Shown here in pieces: positions 7,509 to 14,933 of a stretch of DNA of 36,476 bases (the first letter of the stretch is position 1; every line of letters begins with the position of its first letter). The stretch is from Candidatus Kuenenia stuttgartensis (GTDB lineage: Bacteria; Planctomycetota; Planctomycetia; Planctomycetales; Planctomycetaceae), in assembly GCA_945861465.1 (NCBI GenBank), contig CAMAVB010000052.1, positions 1 through 36,476 of the forward strand. The letters run 5' to 3'. Position numbers and translations under genes: made by a program. Below the pieces are notes generated by a model. The model was not told where the DNA came from. It saw only the letters and a program-made list of their open reading frames with translations, and searched no databases.

Positions 7509-9197
7509 TCATCGATGAATGCGTGACAGAACGCTCACCTGTCGGCTGGCCCAGACCGCCAGCAGTTCTCGATTGATTTTTACGTTGTGCCGCGTATCGA
7601 CGGGCAGACTGCGATGAAACAGAATTCGACTGATATTGGCAGTCAGCGGATTCTGAGCACCGAGGTGCAGCAGCTCAACTCGCAATTGCCGGGCGTCGCG
7701 ATCAGATGCCGGGAATTTTCCGGATTCCGGTTCAGCCACGATCACGGGAGACTGCTGTCCCTGAGCGCCGATTCCGACCAGGGCACAGCGATAAATCGCC
7801 GGATGATTGTTAAAGATCGCCTCGCAACAGACTGAATACATCGGGCCGGTGGTTGCGGAAACAATATGGGCTTTCCGTCCACAAAACCACAGCCGTCCGA
7901 CATCGTCAAAGTAGCCCACGTCACCCATGCGATGCCAGAATGAATCACCATCTTTGATCTTCGCCAGTTCCGTCGCATGCGGTCGCTGGAAATACTCCCG
8001 TGTGGCCACCGGGCCGCTGACAATGATTTCACCGATACGACCGTTGGCAAGGCTGACCGTGTTCTCGATCTGTCGTAACACACCCGAGCTGGTCTCGATA
8101 ATGCGTACGCGCATGGCGTCGAAGACGTGTCCGACGCAAGTGCCCTTTCCGATTGCCGTCAGTGCGGCGGTTTCTTCCAGGACTTCGCGGGCTGAGATAG
8201 ATGCCACTGGCAGGCATTCCGTGGCTCCGTAAGGCGTAAAAAAATCGGCGGAAGAATTCAGGGTATTCGTCATACGCTGCAAGACATGATTGGGCACTGG
8301 CGCTCCGGCAGACAGGATTCTTCGCAAAGTGGGGAACTGGACATTACGCTCCTCACAATAGCGACCAACTCGGTTCCATAATGCCGGCGATCCATAAGCT
8401 TGAGTCACGTCCTGAGACTCAATCGCTTCCACAATCCGCTCTGGATTAACCGACGCAGGTCTGGTCGGGTCCATGTCCGGAATCACAGATGTGACCTGCA
8501 TTGCAAGGTTGAACAAAGCGAAGAGCGGAAATCCCGGGAGATCGACTTCTCCAGGCTGGATCCGATACCGATCCCGAATCAAATCCACTTGCGCGTTAAA
8601 CATTCCGTGTTCGTAGTGAACTCCCTTTGGTGGCCCGGTACTGCCGGAAGTAAAAATAATGGCTGCCGAATCCGTTGCTCTCGTGGCCGGTATCGGGATG
8701 CAGGATCTTCGGCCCGCGTTGACAAGCTGCCAATACGATTCGCAACCCAGGCGACGTGCTCGCGGTCCCACAACCACGTTGAACCGTGCGTTGCGGAATC
8801 GCCATGGCATCAGACGGCGGACAATATGCACAGGCGTAATTGCCACGAATCCATCCGGATTGACTGTGTCCAGGCAGCGGAGGACGCCGCGTTTCCCCAT
8901 CCCGGGATCAATGAGCGTGCAGCAGGCTCCGGCCCGCATAATCCCGAATGTCAACGCAATGAATTCAATCGACGGTCGCACCATGAGCACGATTCGGTGT
9001 CCGGGTCGAACACCAAGTTCTGTCAGGCCACGTGCAATGGCATCGACTTCTGTGTCCAGTTGTTGAAAAGTCATGTGCGTCCATGCCACCCGCCCCGCCG
9101 CGTCTCGTGTCTCCGGAAATATGACCGCGCGTTGGCGGGGAACAATTGCGGCGGAAATTCTGAGCCGGTCAGCGATATTGAATTCGTCGTCAGTCAT
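7509..9197 (-). CDS. OleC-like AMP-binding ligase
   Basis: A 562-residue member of the ANL adenylating superfamily. The P-loop-like core [14 protein letters not shown] (about residues 180-195), the YGATE motif, and [18 protein letters not shown] are present, and a late Lys in [11 protein letters not shown] fits the catalytic position. [14 protein letters not shown] followed by [13 protein letters not shown] is characteristic of OleC, which adenylates 2-alkyl-3-hydroxy fatty acids and closes them to beta-lactones in long-chain olefin biosynthesis. No oleA, oleB or oleD gene is in the window, so the pathway link is by homology only; a long-chain acyl-CoA ligase role is the alternative. It starts at 9197 and runs convergent with the phosphorylase gene. 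Confidence 0.85.
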   Translation of the reverse strand: MTDDEFNIADRLRISAAIVPRQRAVIFPETRDAAGRVAWTHMTFQQLDTEVDAIARGLTELGVRPGHRIVLMVRPSIEFIALTFGIMRAGACCTLIDPGMGKRGVLRCLDTVNPDGFVAITPVHIVRRLMPWRFRNARFNVVVGPRARRLGCESYWQLVNAGRRSCIPIPATRATDSAAIIFTSGSTGPPKGVHYEHGMFNAQVDLIRDRYRIQPGEVDLPGFPLFALFNLAMQVTSVIPDMDPTRPASVNPERIVEAIESQDVTQAYGSPALWNRVGRYCEERNVQFPTLRRILSAGAPVPNHVLQRMTNTLNSSADFFTPYGATECLPVASISAREVLEETAALTAIGKGTCVGHVFDAMRVRIIETSSGVLRQIENTVSLANGRIGEIIVSGPVATREYFQRPHATELAKIKDGDSFWHRMGDVGYFDDVGRLWFCGRKAHIVSATTGPMYSVCCEAIFNNHPAIYRCALVGIGAQGQQSPVIVAEPESGKFPASDRDARQLRVELLHLGAQNPLTANISRILFHRSLPVDTRHNVKINRELLAVWASRQVSVLSRIHR

Positions 9198-9686
9198 TCG
9201 TTTACGTCAGCGATCCCAAAAAAGAGGACGACCAGCCTCGTTATGACGAGTCGTCAGATCGTACAGGTCCGGCAAGGATGACCAAAGATTCCCGCAAGTC
9301 AAACCAGCGAGACTTTTTTGCGTTGTCAAATTGATCCGGTCGTCAGCCTTCGACCGGCAATCTCTGCCTGAAAACCGGGATGAAGGGGAAATATTTCAGA
9401 GAATTTCTGACGATGCATAAATAGCTGAATCTGTTGCTCTTCACAGTGTGAAAATCAGGGCAGTCATCGCTGCTGGCTTTCTTCCTGTCACACACCGTGA
9501 ATTCATTTTATCAGGAAACGACGAGCGTCAGTTTTAACGGAGTCGGGCTGAACGGAACGGACGCCGCTGAACTTGTTTCAGGACGAATGCTGCAGATGTA
9601 ATGCGAGTCGCAGACCGCACGCGCATTTCAGCGTTTGTCTGAAATTCCAAATCTGGCTGTCTATTCCCACAAGAGGTTTCGCCCCG
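9198..9686. other. Intergenic region with no recognised gene
   Basis: A divergent promoter region between the OleC-like gene and the DUF1571 gene. It holds one small hairpin (CCGGTCG at 9336-9342 with CGACCGG at 9351-9357). No ORF with family resemblance, repeat copy or convincing promoter pair was found. Confidence 0.5.
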
Positions 9687-10676
9687 ATGCCGCGTATTCG
9701 CAAATTTCAGTCATCCTTTAAACGTAATTTCCTCGCGATGTGCGCATCTGCTGCAGGCCTCGGCGCGATTTGTGGCAGCTTTGATCCTGTCCCGGCCGGG
9801 GAAGATGTTCAGTTTACTCGGGTGAAATCAGTCATCACCGCGCGTGAAAACACGTCTGACGTTCCGCTTCCTGTGGGCCTCCAGGCCAGTCCTTCAGATT
9901 CTGTGAGCCCGGTGCAGTCGGTCGGCGAAGTGCAGCTCGTCAGCAGTGGTGGTTTGAGCAACAACGATGCAATCAAGTTCTCACTGCTGTTGCTGAAAGA
10001 TGGCGGACGATTCATCGACAACATTGACAATTACCGTGTGATCTTTGAAAAGCGAGAACGCATCAAAGGCGACATCGGTGAACTTGAAACAATGGAACTG
10101 AAAGTCCGTCATGCTCCGAACTTCAGCGTCTACATGAAATGGAAAACGGGGGATACCGGGCGGCAGTTGTTGTACAACGAAGAATACGACGACAAGCAGA
10201 TGGTCGTGAAACTCGGTGGCTTGAAAGGCCGCATTCTGCCTGCATTGAAACTTGACCCGCTCGGTTCCGAAGCCAAAGCCGGGGCACGTTACCCGGTCAC
10301 TGAAGCCGGCATGTCCGGCATGATTCGGCAGATGATCGTGCATCGCGAGAATGACCTGAGCCACGGACATGGTATTGACTGTCGCCGCCTGGCAAACGAG
10401 GTGTTTGACGACCGCGAGTGCTACTGCTTCAGGTACGAATACAGCGATCCGAAATTCAATACGCTGTACCGTAAAAGCATCGTCCTGATGGACACCCGCT
10501 ATCATGTGCCTCTGAGGGTGTTGAACTACACATGGAGCGATAATGCCGAAGGCATGACACCGGAACAGCTCGATGAAATGACGATGATCGAAGACTATGC
10601 GTTTCGGCAACTCGATATGGGTGCAAACCTCGTCGCTGAGGACTTCAGCCGCGACAATCCTGCGTATCGCATGTAA
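9687..10676 (+). CDS. DUF1571 domain protein, exported
   Basis: A 329-residue protein. The start ATG 9687 is chosen because a basic N-terminus and a hydrophobic stretch (FLAMCASAAGLGAICGS) follow, consistent with a signal peptide; an upstream in-frame ATG at 9573 adds an unlikely Cys-rich leader. The domain begins near residue 115 with DNYRVIFEKRERIKGDIGE. It continues with MELKVRHAPNFSVYMKW, LLYNEEYDDKQM, DPLGSEAKAGARYPVTEAGM, CYCFRYEYSDP and MDTRYHVPLRVLNYTW, the characteristic order of DUF1571. The fold has been compared with outer-membrane lipoprotein carriers, but the function in planctomycetes is unknown. It appears to stand alone; a family E repeat follows. Confidence 0.87.
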   Translation: MPRIRKFQSSFKRNFLAMCASAAGLGAICGSFDPVPAGEDVQFTRVKSVITARENTSDVPLPVGLQASPSDSVSPVQSVGEVQLVSSGGLSNNDAIKFSLLLLKDGGRFIDNIDNYRVIFEKRERIKGDIGELETMELKVRHAPNFSVYMKWKTGDTGRQLLYNEEYDDKQMVVKLGGLKGRILPALKLDPLGSEAKAGARYPVTEAGMSGMIRQMIVHRENDLSHGHGIDCRRLANEVFDDRECYCFRYEYSDPKFNTLYRKSIVLMDTRYHVPLRVLNYTWSDNAEGMTPEQLDEMTMIEDYAFRQLDMGANLVAEDFSRDNPAYRM

Positions 10677-10748
10677 ATGAATCAGTCAGCCTGATTATTC
10701 CAGGTCGCGCCCCGCAATGGTCGCGACTTTTTGGTCGGCATGGTTTTG

Positions 10749-10923
10749 CTCCCTCTCCCCCGAATCGTTTGCGAGTTTGCACATCCGGATTACAAACCCG
10801 CGTCGCCGCAAACGATTTGGGGGAGAGGGCAGGGTGAGGGGGCTTTTTCCCACGCGGCATTACTCAAAAACCCCCTCATCCGGCCTGTCGGCCACCTTCT
10901 CCCCCGGTTTCGGGGGAGAAGGG
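10749..10923. repeat. Interspersed repeat family E, copy 1
   Basis: Two hairpins lie in tandem. The first pairs CTCTCCCCCGAATCGTTTGC with its complement 60 bp later (GCAAACGATTTGGGGGAGAG). The second is CCTTCTCCCCCGGTTTCGGGGGAGAAGG, preceded by CCCCTCATCCGGCCTGTCGG. An inverted copy is at 25483-25665 and a partial one at 36031-36085. It lies in the 385-bp gap after the DUF1571 gene; the rest of that gap has no recognised feature. Confidence 0.85.
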
Positions 10924-11061
10924 ACAATACCGTGCAACTTCAAAACTGACGCTTCGGGTTACTGTCACTTTCGCCCGCGTGTGGCATAAGCTGAATATTC
11001 TTGTCCGTCGGATCTCCATGAAACTCAGTCAAAGCGGTCGCGATTGTGCCTTCGCGCAACA

Positions 11062-11601
11062 TCAGACACATTCTTCGACATCGATTCGGCAACGGCATGA
11101 CCAAAATTTCGCGTCAAACCAGATGATGATCTCATCACCGAGGCCCTCGCCTGCTTTGATCTTTGTCCGGAATTCCAGGTCACCGATCTGCCCGAAATCG
11201 TAGACGGCGACTATGTTGGGGTGGTTGAGCCTGGCCAGAGTTCTCGCTTCCCGCAGAAATCGCTCTCCAAACGCAGGATCTCCCTGAATTTCACGCGGGA
11301 GAATTTTCACTGCCACAATGCGATCCAGATCCGGTTGTCGGGCCCGGTACACGGCACCCATCCCGCCCCGACCGATCAACTCGAGGATTTCAAGGCTCGG
11401 AAATACTGAGTTTAATTCGCTGGCAGTTGGTGGAACAAATCCGTGCCCTGCGCTGGCCGGCGTGACAAACGTCGGCGCCACGGCGGCGTTGGATGTCGAA
11501 TCGTGTGCCGCTGTTTTCAGCAGGCATCCCGGGCAAAGACCGGCGTCAGTGTCATTGGCGACCGCAACTCCGCATTTCGGACAGGTCTTGTGTATGTTCA
11601 T
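11062..11601 (-). pseudogene. Zinc-ribbon Ser/Thr protein kinase, 3'-truncated
   Basis: The gene begins MNIHKTCPKCGVAV and has CPGC about 17 residues later, the N-terminal zinc ribbon common in planctomycete Ser/Thr kinases. From about residue 70 the kinase N-lobe follows: LIGRGGMGAVYRARQ (glycine-rich loop), IVAVKI (ATP-binding Lys), FLREARTLARLNHPNIVAVYDFG. After GQIGDLEFRTKI the sequence leaves the family and ends at about residue 180. The HRD catalytic loop, DFG motif and C-lobe are all missing, so it cannot be an active kinase. The break is near 11165. The start at 11601 is set by the zinc-ribbon consensus. It lies on the same strand as, and 2.6 kb downstream of, the ECF sigma gene, whose usual neighbour is such a kinase. 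Confidence 0.82.
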
Positions 11602-11862
11602 AATCGACTTCTTGAAGGCTGCTGACTCAAATGGATATCCGTCGCGGAAAAATACGCGGCTCACCATTGACTACAGAAGTCTCTTCGAGTTGTGACTGCG
11701 AAAAAGTTGATTTTCTGAGATTCTGTCATCAAATCTAAAGTATCAGCAGCCGAGAGCCGAGGCCAGTGGCGGAATACTCCGCAGTTCGGCAGTGATCGCC
11801 CATTGGTCCCCAGCCTCACTTTCATGGATCTGCACTTCCTTCACCCGGATTCACTTATTGTA

Positions 11863-11958
11863 GTTGGGTAAAAACCCAACACTTGTAGTAGACTCCTTCC
11901 CCTGATAAACTTCAACCGACACCGAGATAAAAATACTGATAATCACTTTATCTCGGTG
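11863..11958. other. Two hairpins just upstream of cassette array 2
   Basis: The first is GTTGGGT/ACCCAAC (11863-11869 with 11874-11880). The second is a perfect 12-bp stem CACCGAGATAAA (11920-11931) with TTTATCTCGGTG (11947-11958) around a 15-nt AT-rich loop, extended by TCAA/TTGA outside short bulges. The cassette boundary G|TT is at 11981/11982, 23 bp further on. The second hairpin may be a secondary recombination site or a remnant att site. The remainder of the gap 11602-11981 shows nothing recognised. Confidence 0.6.
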
Positions 11959-11981
11959 ATTTGACCCCATAGGTAATTACG

Positions 11982-12540
11982 TTACGCCAGAAACAAATCC
12001 CATGCGTTGCGAAGCCTTCAGGGCTCAATCACTCAAGTTCGATGACGGGGTTGTCCCGCTTGATATGTCTGATTGGGCGCATCACGTGAACAATTGTCGG
12101 CAATGCAGCGACTGGGCCGATGCACGTGAGGTAACGAAACGCGGTTTTGATCCAAACGCATTTCCATGTGTTCATCTCGCAAAATTCGCGACCATGACAT
12201 GTGAACAACATACTGATCCACTTGAATGCCCCGATATCTTAATATACTACAACGCACGCCACGATGAATATGCGTTACCTGTTCGGGATGGCGGTCCGGC
12301 TTATGTGCCAATCAGATATTGCCCATGGTGCGGAGTCCCAACTCCAGCATCGAAGCGCGGCAGGTGGTTCGACGAACTTGCTGCAATTGGTGTCGATGAT
12401 CCATACGATAAAGAAATCCCTGCTTGCTTCAAAACTGACGAGTGGTGGAAAATCGGCGTAACAAAGCCGTGAACCGGAGCACGCGATCCGGCGTTTTTGA
12501 AATGGAAGTAATACCTTCGCGTGTCTGGTTACGGCAGTCG
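11982..12540 (+). mobile_element. Integron gene cassette A
   Basis: The cassette begins TTACGCC right after the G at 11981 and ends with the G at 12540 inside its attC. The boundary heptamer GTTACGC (11981-11987) is the exact reverse complement of the R'' core GCGTAAC (12456-12462), as expected when both come from one circular cassette. A single gene fills it, starting 20 bp from the left end and stopping inside the attC. No integrase gene is adjacent. Confidence 0.8.
12002..12472 (+). CDS. DUF6980-like cysteine-rich protein, cassette gene
   Basis: A 156-residue soluble protein with paired Cys motifs: NNCRQCSDW near residue 35, PCVHLAKFATMTCEQH, then YCPWCGVPTPASKRGRWFDEL near residue 110, and a Trp-rich end CFKTDEWWKIG. 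The segment ILIYYNARHDEYALPVRDGG followed by IRYCPWCG resembles the DUF6980 family, small proteins probably built around a zinc ribbon. No function is established. It is the only gene of cassette A. The stop codon (12470-12472) lies within the attC left arm, and KP at the C-terminus is encoded by attC sequence, exactly as in the cassette gene at 214-771, which also ends TKP. Confidence 0.85.
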   Translation: MRCEAFRAQSLKFDDGVVPLDMSDWAHHVNNCRQCSDWADAREVTKRGFDPNAFPCVHLAKFATMTCEQHTDPLECPDILIYYNARHDEYALPVRDGGPAYVPIRYCPWCGVPTPASKRGRWFDELAAIGVDDPYDKEIPACFKTDEWWKIGVTKP

Positions 12541-12546
12541 TTCGTC
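12456..12546 (+). other. attC-like recombination site 2
   Basis: This 91-bp site runs from R'' GCGTAAC to R' GTTCGTC. The arms pair as GCCGT-(G)-AACC-[GGAG]-CACGCGA with TCGCGTG-[TCT]-GGTT-ACGGC: one extrahelical G, an unpaired internal spacer and a variable apical part, the textbook attC folding pattern. Its left arm (AACAAAGCCGTGAACCGGAG) is identical to the same part of site 1 at the left end of the window, so both arrays belong to one integron lineage. Confidence 0.88.
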
Positions 12547-13025
12547 GGCGAAAAATGGTAATCCTCATGGCCATAGACAATCCAGATGTCGTCGATGCGA
12601 TCGGACTGGAGCAGGTCTCGGGAATTGTTGCGCTCACAATCAGCGATCACCTGGAGTGGGATGAAGCCGGTGAGCACCTCCGGATGTTGCAAGCGAAGAT
12701 CGATCAGTATCTGGGCTTTATCGAGACGGGAGAATTGCTGGATTCGTACCCGACTGCCGTCGGCAAACCCGTTCGTATAGATGTGCTTTGCAAGTATCAA
12801 CCATCTGACGCTGTTAGCAAGTATCTTGAGGACGCGCGCAGAGTTGTAGAAGAGTATGGAGTTTCGTTTGCTTGGTCTGTGCCTGTCGCAACCAATACAT
12901 GAGTGTCACCGAGGTTTGGAGAGAATGGTGACCAGCGGGCAATGCGGCGAACAAAAAGATGCAGCCCACTTGCCGTCGGCAGTTTTTCACATGGCAAGTC
13001 AGTCACGGCAATCGGCTGATCTTGG
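12541..13025 (+). mobile_element. Integron gene cassette B
   Basis: The cassette starts TTCGTCG after the G at 12540 and ends in attC site 3. Its first bases (GTTCGTC with the G) match the reverse complement of its own R'' (GGCGAAC, giving GTTCGCC) at 6 of 7 positions. It contains one gene, 12567-12902, and about 45 bp before the attC. The right boundary is less certain because R' there is GTGGCAT rather than GTT-type. Confidence 0.7.
12567..12902 (+). CDS. DUF6572-like small protein, cassette gene
   Basis: A 111-residue acidic soluble protein: NPDVVDAIGLEQVSGIVALT, ISDHLEWDEAGEHLRMLQAK, IDQYLGFIETGELLDSYP, GKPVRIDVLCKYQPSD and YLEDARRVVEEYGVSFAW. The order of strands and helices and the 'ISDHLxW' segment fit the DUF6572 family, whose function is unknown. 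ATG 12567 is used because MAIDNPDVVD matches the family's start; ATG 12555 in the same frame is possible. No ribosome-binding site is obvious. It directly follows attC site 2, so expression probably depends on upstream read-through. Confidence 0.82.
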   Translation: MAIDNPDVVDAIGLEQVSGIVALTISDHLEWDEAGEHLRMLQAKIDQYLGFIETGELLDSYPTAVGKPVRIDVLCKYQPSDAVSKYLEDARRVVEEYGVSFAWSVPVATNT

Positions 13026-13031
13026 TGGCAT
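12946..13031 (+). other. attC-like recombination site 3
   Basis: An 86-bp site from R''-like GGCGAAC to R'-like GTGGCAT. The arms pair as GAT-(G)-CAGCC-[CAC]-TTGCCGT with ACGGCAA-[TC]-GGCTG-ATC, again leaving an extrahelical G and an unpaired spacer. Its sequence differs from sites 1 and 2 although its architecture is the same. R' lacks the canonical GTT, so the site may be worn or its right edge slightly misplaced. Confidence 0.75.
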
Positions 13032-13048
13032 AAGCGGATCTTCCTGTC

Positions 13049-13137
13049 ATGAGCAATTCACAGCCGAGCACTCAGTCTGCAGCGGAGCGACGATCGGCAG
13101 AAGCTGTGGTGCGAACGTTTATTGCCAAAACAAGTAA
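13049..13137 (+). pseudogene. Third cassette gene, truncated by a repeat
   Basis: After attC site 3 an ATG at 13049 opens MSNSQPSTQSAAERRSAEAV followed by VRTFIAKT. It reads as a plausible natural N-terminus 18 bp into a new cassette. After about 30 residues the sequence runs into the palindromic repeat at 13138-13186 and loses any coding character, although the frame stays open to 13306. I infer a cassette gene cut by insertion of that repeat or by a deletion ending there. The full protein cannot be identified. Confidence 0.5.
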
Positions 13138-13186
13138 GCAGATTTCGCTGAAATCTGCTGGGCCGACTTCGGCGAAGTCGGCCTAC
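13138..13186. repeat. Double palindrome repeat (family F)
   Basis: Two perfect adjacent palindromic hairpins: GCAGATTTCGCTGAAATCTGC and GCCGACTTCGGCGAAGTCGGC, followed by CTAC. It interrupts the third cassette. The rest of the gap to 13515 holds no recognised gene. Confidence 0.75.
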
Positions 13187-13424
13187 ATTGAGGCGGCCTC
13201 AAAGTGCCAGGACACAGGTGCTATGTACTTCACAGTCTGTACTTCACGGTGCCCCAGGATCAGGATTCACGAGTCCGCCGCGACAGTTGTCCACCCTGTG
13301 GAGTGAACCCGCGATGACTTGTGTTGCCAAAACTTGCACAAGGGATCCTTTGCGGCACGTTTCGAGTTTTGATAATTTTTTTCTTCGACATTTGAGTATC
13401 GTGATTCCCAGAAGGCCGTCACCT

Positions 13425-13430
13425 TATAAT
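13425..13430 (+). promoter_or_regulatory. Possible -10 box upstream of the PEP-CTERM gene
   Basis: A perfect TATAAT about 85 bp before the gene start. No good -35 lies 17 bp upstream (TGATTC), so this is weak. Confidence 0.25.
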
Positions 13431-13515
13431 ATTGAGTTGGGTTGATTGAAATGTGACGCGGACGAGGCTCTCCGAAGTCGTGAATTCCTTAAAAAAATCT
13501 TTACAGGATGGAATT

Positions 13516-14178
13516 ATGTGCAGGTTTCGACCAATGGTGGCGCTGGCAGTCTTCGTTGTGGGACTCGTCGCCACGCCGACATTCGCAGGTGTAGTCGTCT
13601 ACACAGATCAGGCGTCCTTCCTAGCAGCAACGGCTCCGGGGTCCTACCTTGAGACGTTCGACTCCCTGGCCACGGGCGTCGGACCGGCCTCGATCGGCTT
13701 CAGCGACCTGGGTTTCTCTTACACCGCCGTGGCCAGCTTCGACTTTTTATTTCCCTTCACGATCCCGCTAGGCGACCCGAACGATGTGATCCTCGGGACG
13801 AACTTCTCGGATGCCTCGATTACCTTCTCGTTCACCAGCGGCAATGTGACTGCGGTGGGCGGATACTTCTTCACCACCGACTTCTTTGGGACCCCCGTCG
13901 CGACAGACTTGCTGGTGTCCACCGACCAGACCCTGGCCCAGACATTGAGTCCGACGTTGGGTGCCCTGACGTTTTTAGGGTTCACGTCGGATATCCCCTT
14001 CATCTCGTTGACAATCACCTCGACCGACCCAGGCAACAACATTTTTTTGGTGGCCAATGACCTGATCGTCGGTGCCGCCGTACCCGAACCGTCAACGCTG
14101 GCCCTGGCCGGGACAGGCGGGGTATTCGGGCTCGTGATCGGGTGGCGCCGATATCGACGGGCCAGACCGATCAAATAA
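13516..14178 (+). CDS. PEP-CTERM sorted exported protein
   Basis: A 220-residue protein with a signal peptide (MVALAVFVVGLVATPTFAG), a beta-rich body rich in Thr, Ser and Phe (VVYTDQASFLAATAPGSYLE, TFDSLATG) and the C-terminal tripartite PEP-CTERM signal: VPEPSTLALAG, a hydrophobic helix (GGVFGLVIGW) and the basic end RRYRRARPIK. Such proteins are processed by an exosortase at the membrane and are usually cell-surface or exopolysaccharide-associated. No exosortase gene is in the window. ATG 13516 is chosen because it directly precedes the signal peptide, with GGATGG upstream. The body resembles the N-terminal part of secreted 'FDxL' beta-sandwich proteins, ligand unknown. It converges on the ECF sigma gene with 13 bp between. 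Confidence 0.9.
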   Translation: MCRFRPMVALAVFVVGLVATPTFAGVVVYTDQASFLAATAPGSYLETFDSLATGVGPASIGFSDLGFSYTAVASFDFLFPFTIPLGDPNDVILGTNFSDASITFSFTSGNVTAVGGYFFTTDFFGTPVATDLLVSTDQTLAQTLSPTLGALTFLGFTSDIPFISLTITSTDPGNNIFLVANDLIVGAAVPEPSTLALAGTGGVFGLVIGWRRYRRARPIK

Positions 14179-14191
14179 GGTCAGAACTACT

Positions 14192-14926
14192 CTAACCGGT
14201 TTCCGGTTCCAGCGACTGAAACATTCGTCGAATTTCATCATCGACATCTGAGGGCTCCTCAAGAGTCCGGCTGACCTCGGCCTTCAGCAGCTCTCGATAC
14301 CGTTTCCTCAATCGCGATGCCGCCTGTCTTGCAGCTGTCTCAGTCATCTCAAGTCTGCTGGCGATCCTTTCGTAGCTGAAATCACCTGCCGTTGAGCTGA
14401 GAGCTGGTTGCAGAGCGTCGAATCGGTCGATCGTGGCTGACTGTTCAAACTCACCACGCAGCTGATCCATGACTCGATCCAGCAGCGTCAGTGTCCAGGA
14501 CCGTTCGTAGATGCGATCGGTCGACATGTTGTCGACAACCGCTTTTCCAAAATGACGCTCGCCGTCTTCGAAGTCGAGCGAAACCAATGTGTGTCCTCCG
14601 CCTCGCTGCATAGCGTTTTCCCGAACGTGTTCGTTGGCCATGAAATTCTTCATGGCCGTCAAGAGAAACGAACGAAATCTGCCCCGATCCGGTGCTGCCT
14701 GGCGAAGCGAATTCTTCGCAAGCATGTGAGCGAAGAAGGCCTGAGTCAAATCCTGTGCCTGATGCACGTCGCGGACTCGGCTGCGAACATATGCATACAA
14801 CGGAAACCAATACTGTTCGCAGAGAGTGGCCAGTGCCAGTTCAGCATCAGGGCCACCGAGCTGTTTGATGACGCTCCAATTCGTCGTTTCAAATTGTTGA
14901 CGTCGAATATCGGACGATGCGGACAC
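14192..14926 (-). CDS. ECF-type RNA polymerase sigma factor
   Basis: A 244-residue planctomycete-type ECF sigma factor: RRQQFETTNWSVIKQLGG at the N-terminus, YWFPLYAYVRSRVRDVHQAQ then DLTQAFFAHML (region 2), GRFRSFLLTAMKNFMANEH, and a region 4 helix-turn-helix with FSYERIASRLEMTETAARQA. Sigma factors of this type usually sit next to zinc-ribbon Ser/Thr kinases and are thought to be controlled by them. The only kinase nearby is the truncated one at 11601-11062. GTG 14926 is taken as the start because it gives a normal N-terminus 7 bp after the upstream stop; an ATG at 14998 would overlap the upstream gene by 65 bp. It is probably co-transcribed with the DUF1549/DUF1553 gene. Confidence 0.92.
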   Translation of the reverse strand: MSASSDIRRQQFETTNWSVIKQLGGPDAELALATLCEQYWFPLYAYVRSRVRDVHQAQDLTQAFFAHMLAKNSLRQAAPDRGRFRSFLLTAMKNFMANEHVRENAMQRGGGHTLVSLDFEDGERHFGKAVVDNMSTDRIYERSWTLTLLDRVMDQLRGEFEQSATIDRFDALQPALSSTAGDFSYERIASRLEMTETAARQAASRLRKRYRELLKAEVSRTLEEPSDVDDEIRRMFQSLEPETG

Positions 14927-14933
14927 GTTGTTA

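Noticed and set aside
8400-9281. Long open frame (293 codons) on the plus strand
   Set aside because: It is antisense to the OleC-like gene, has no family resemblance and is rich in His, Arg and Asn, as is typical of a shadow frame.
10979-11203. 74-codon plus-strand frame near the kinase remnant
   Set aside because: Overlaps the remnant antisense, shows no motif and has no clear ribosome-binding site.
11863-11880. GTTGGGT and ACCCAAC, which match attC core motifs
   Set aside because: They are in the wrong order for one attC (GTTRRRY comes first) and only a few bases apart, so this is a simple hairpin.
13025-13040. TGGCATAAGCGG considered as a sigma-54 promoter
   Set aside because: The -12 GC element is absent at the required spacing; the sequence is better explained as the attC/cassette junction.
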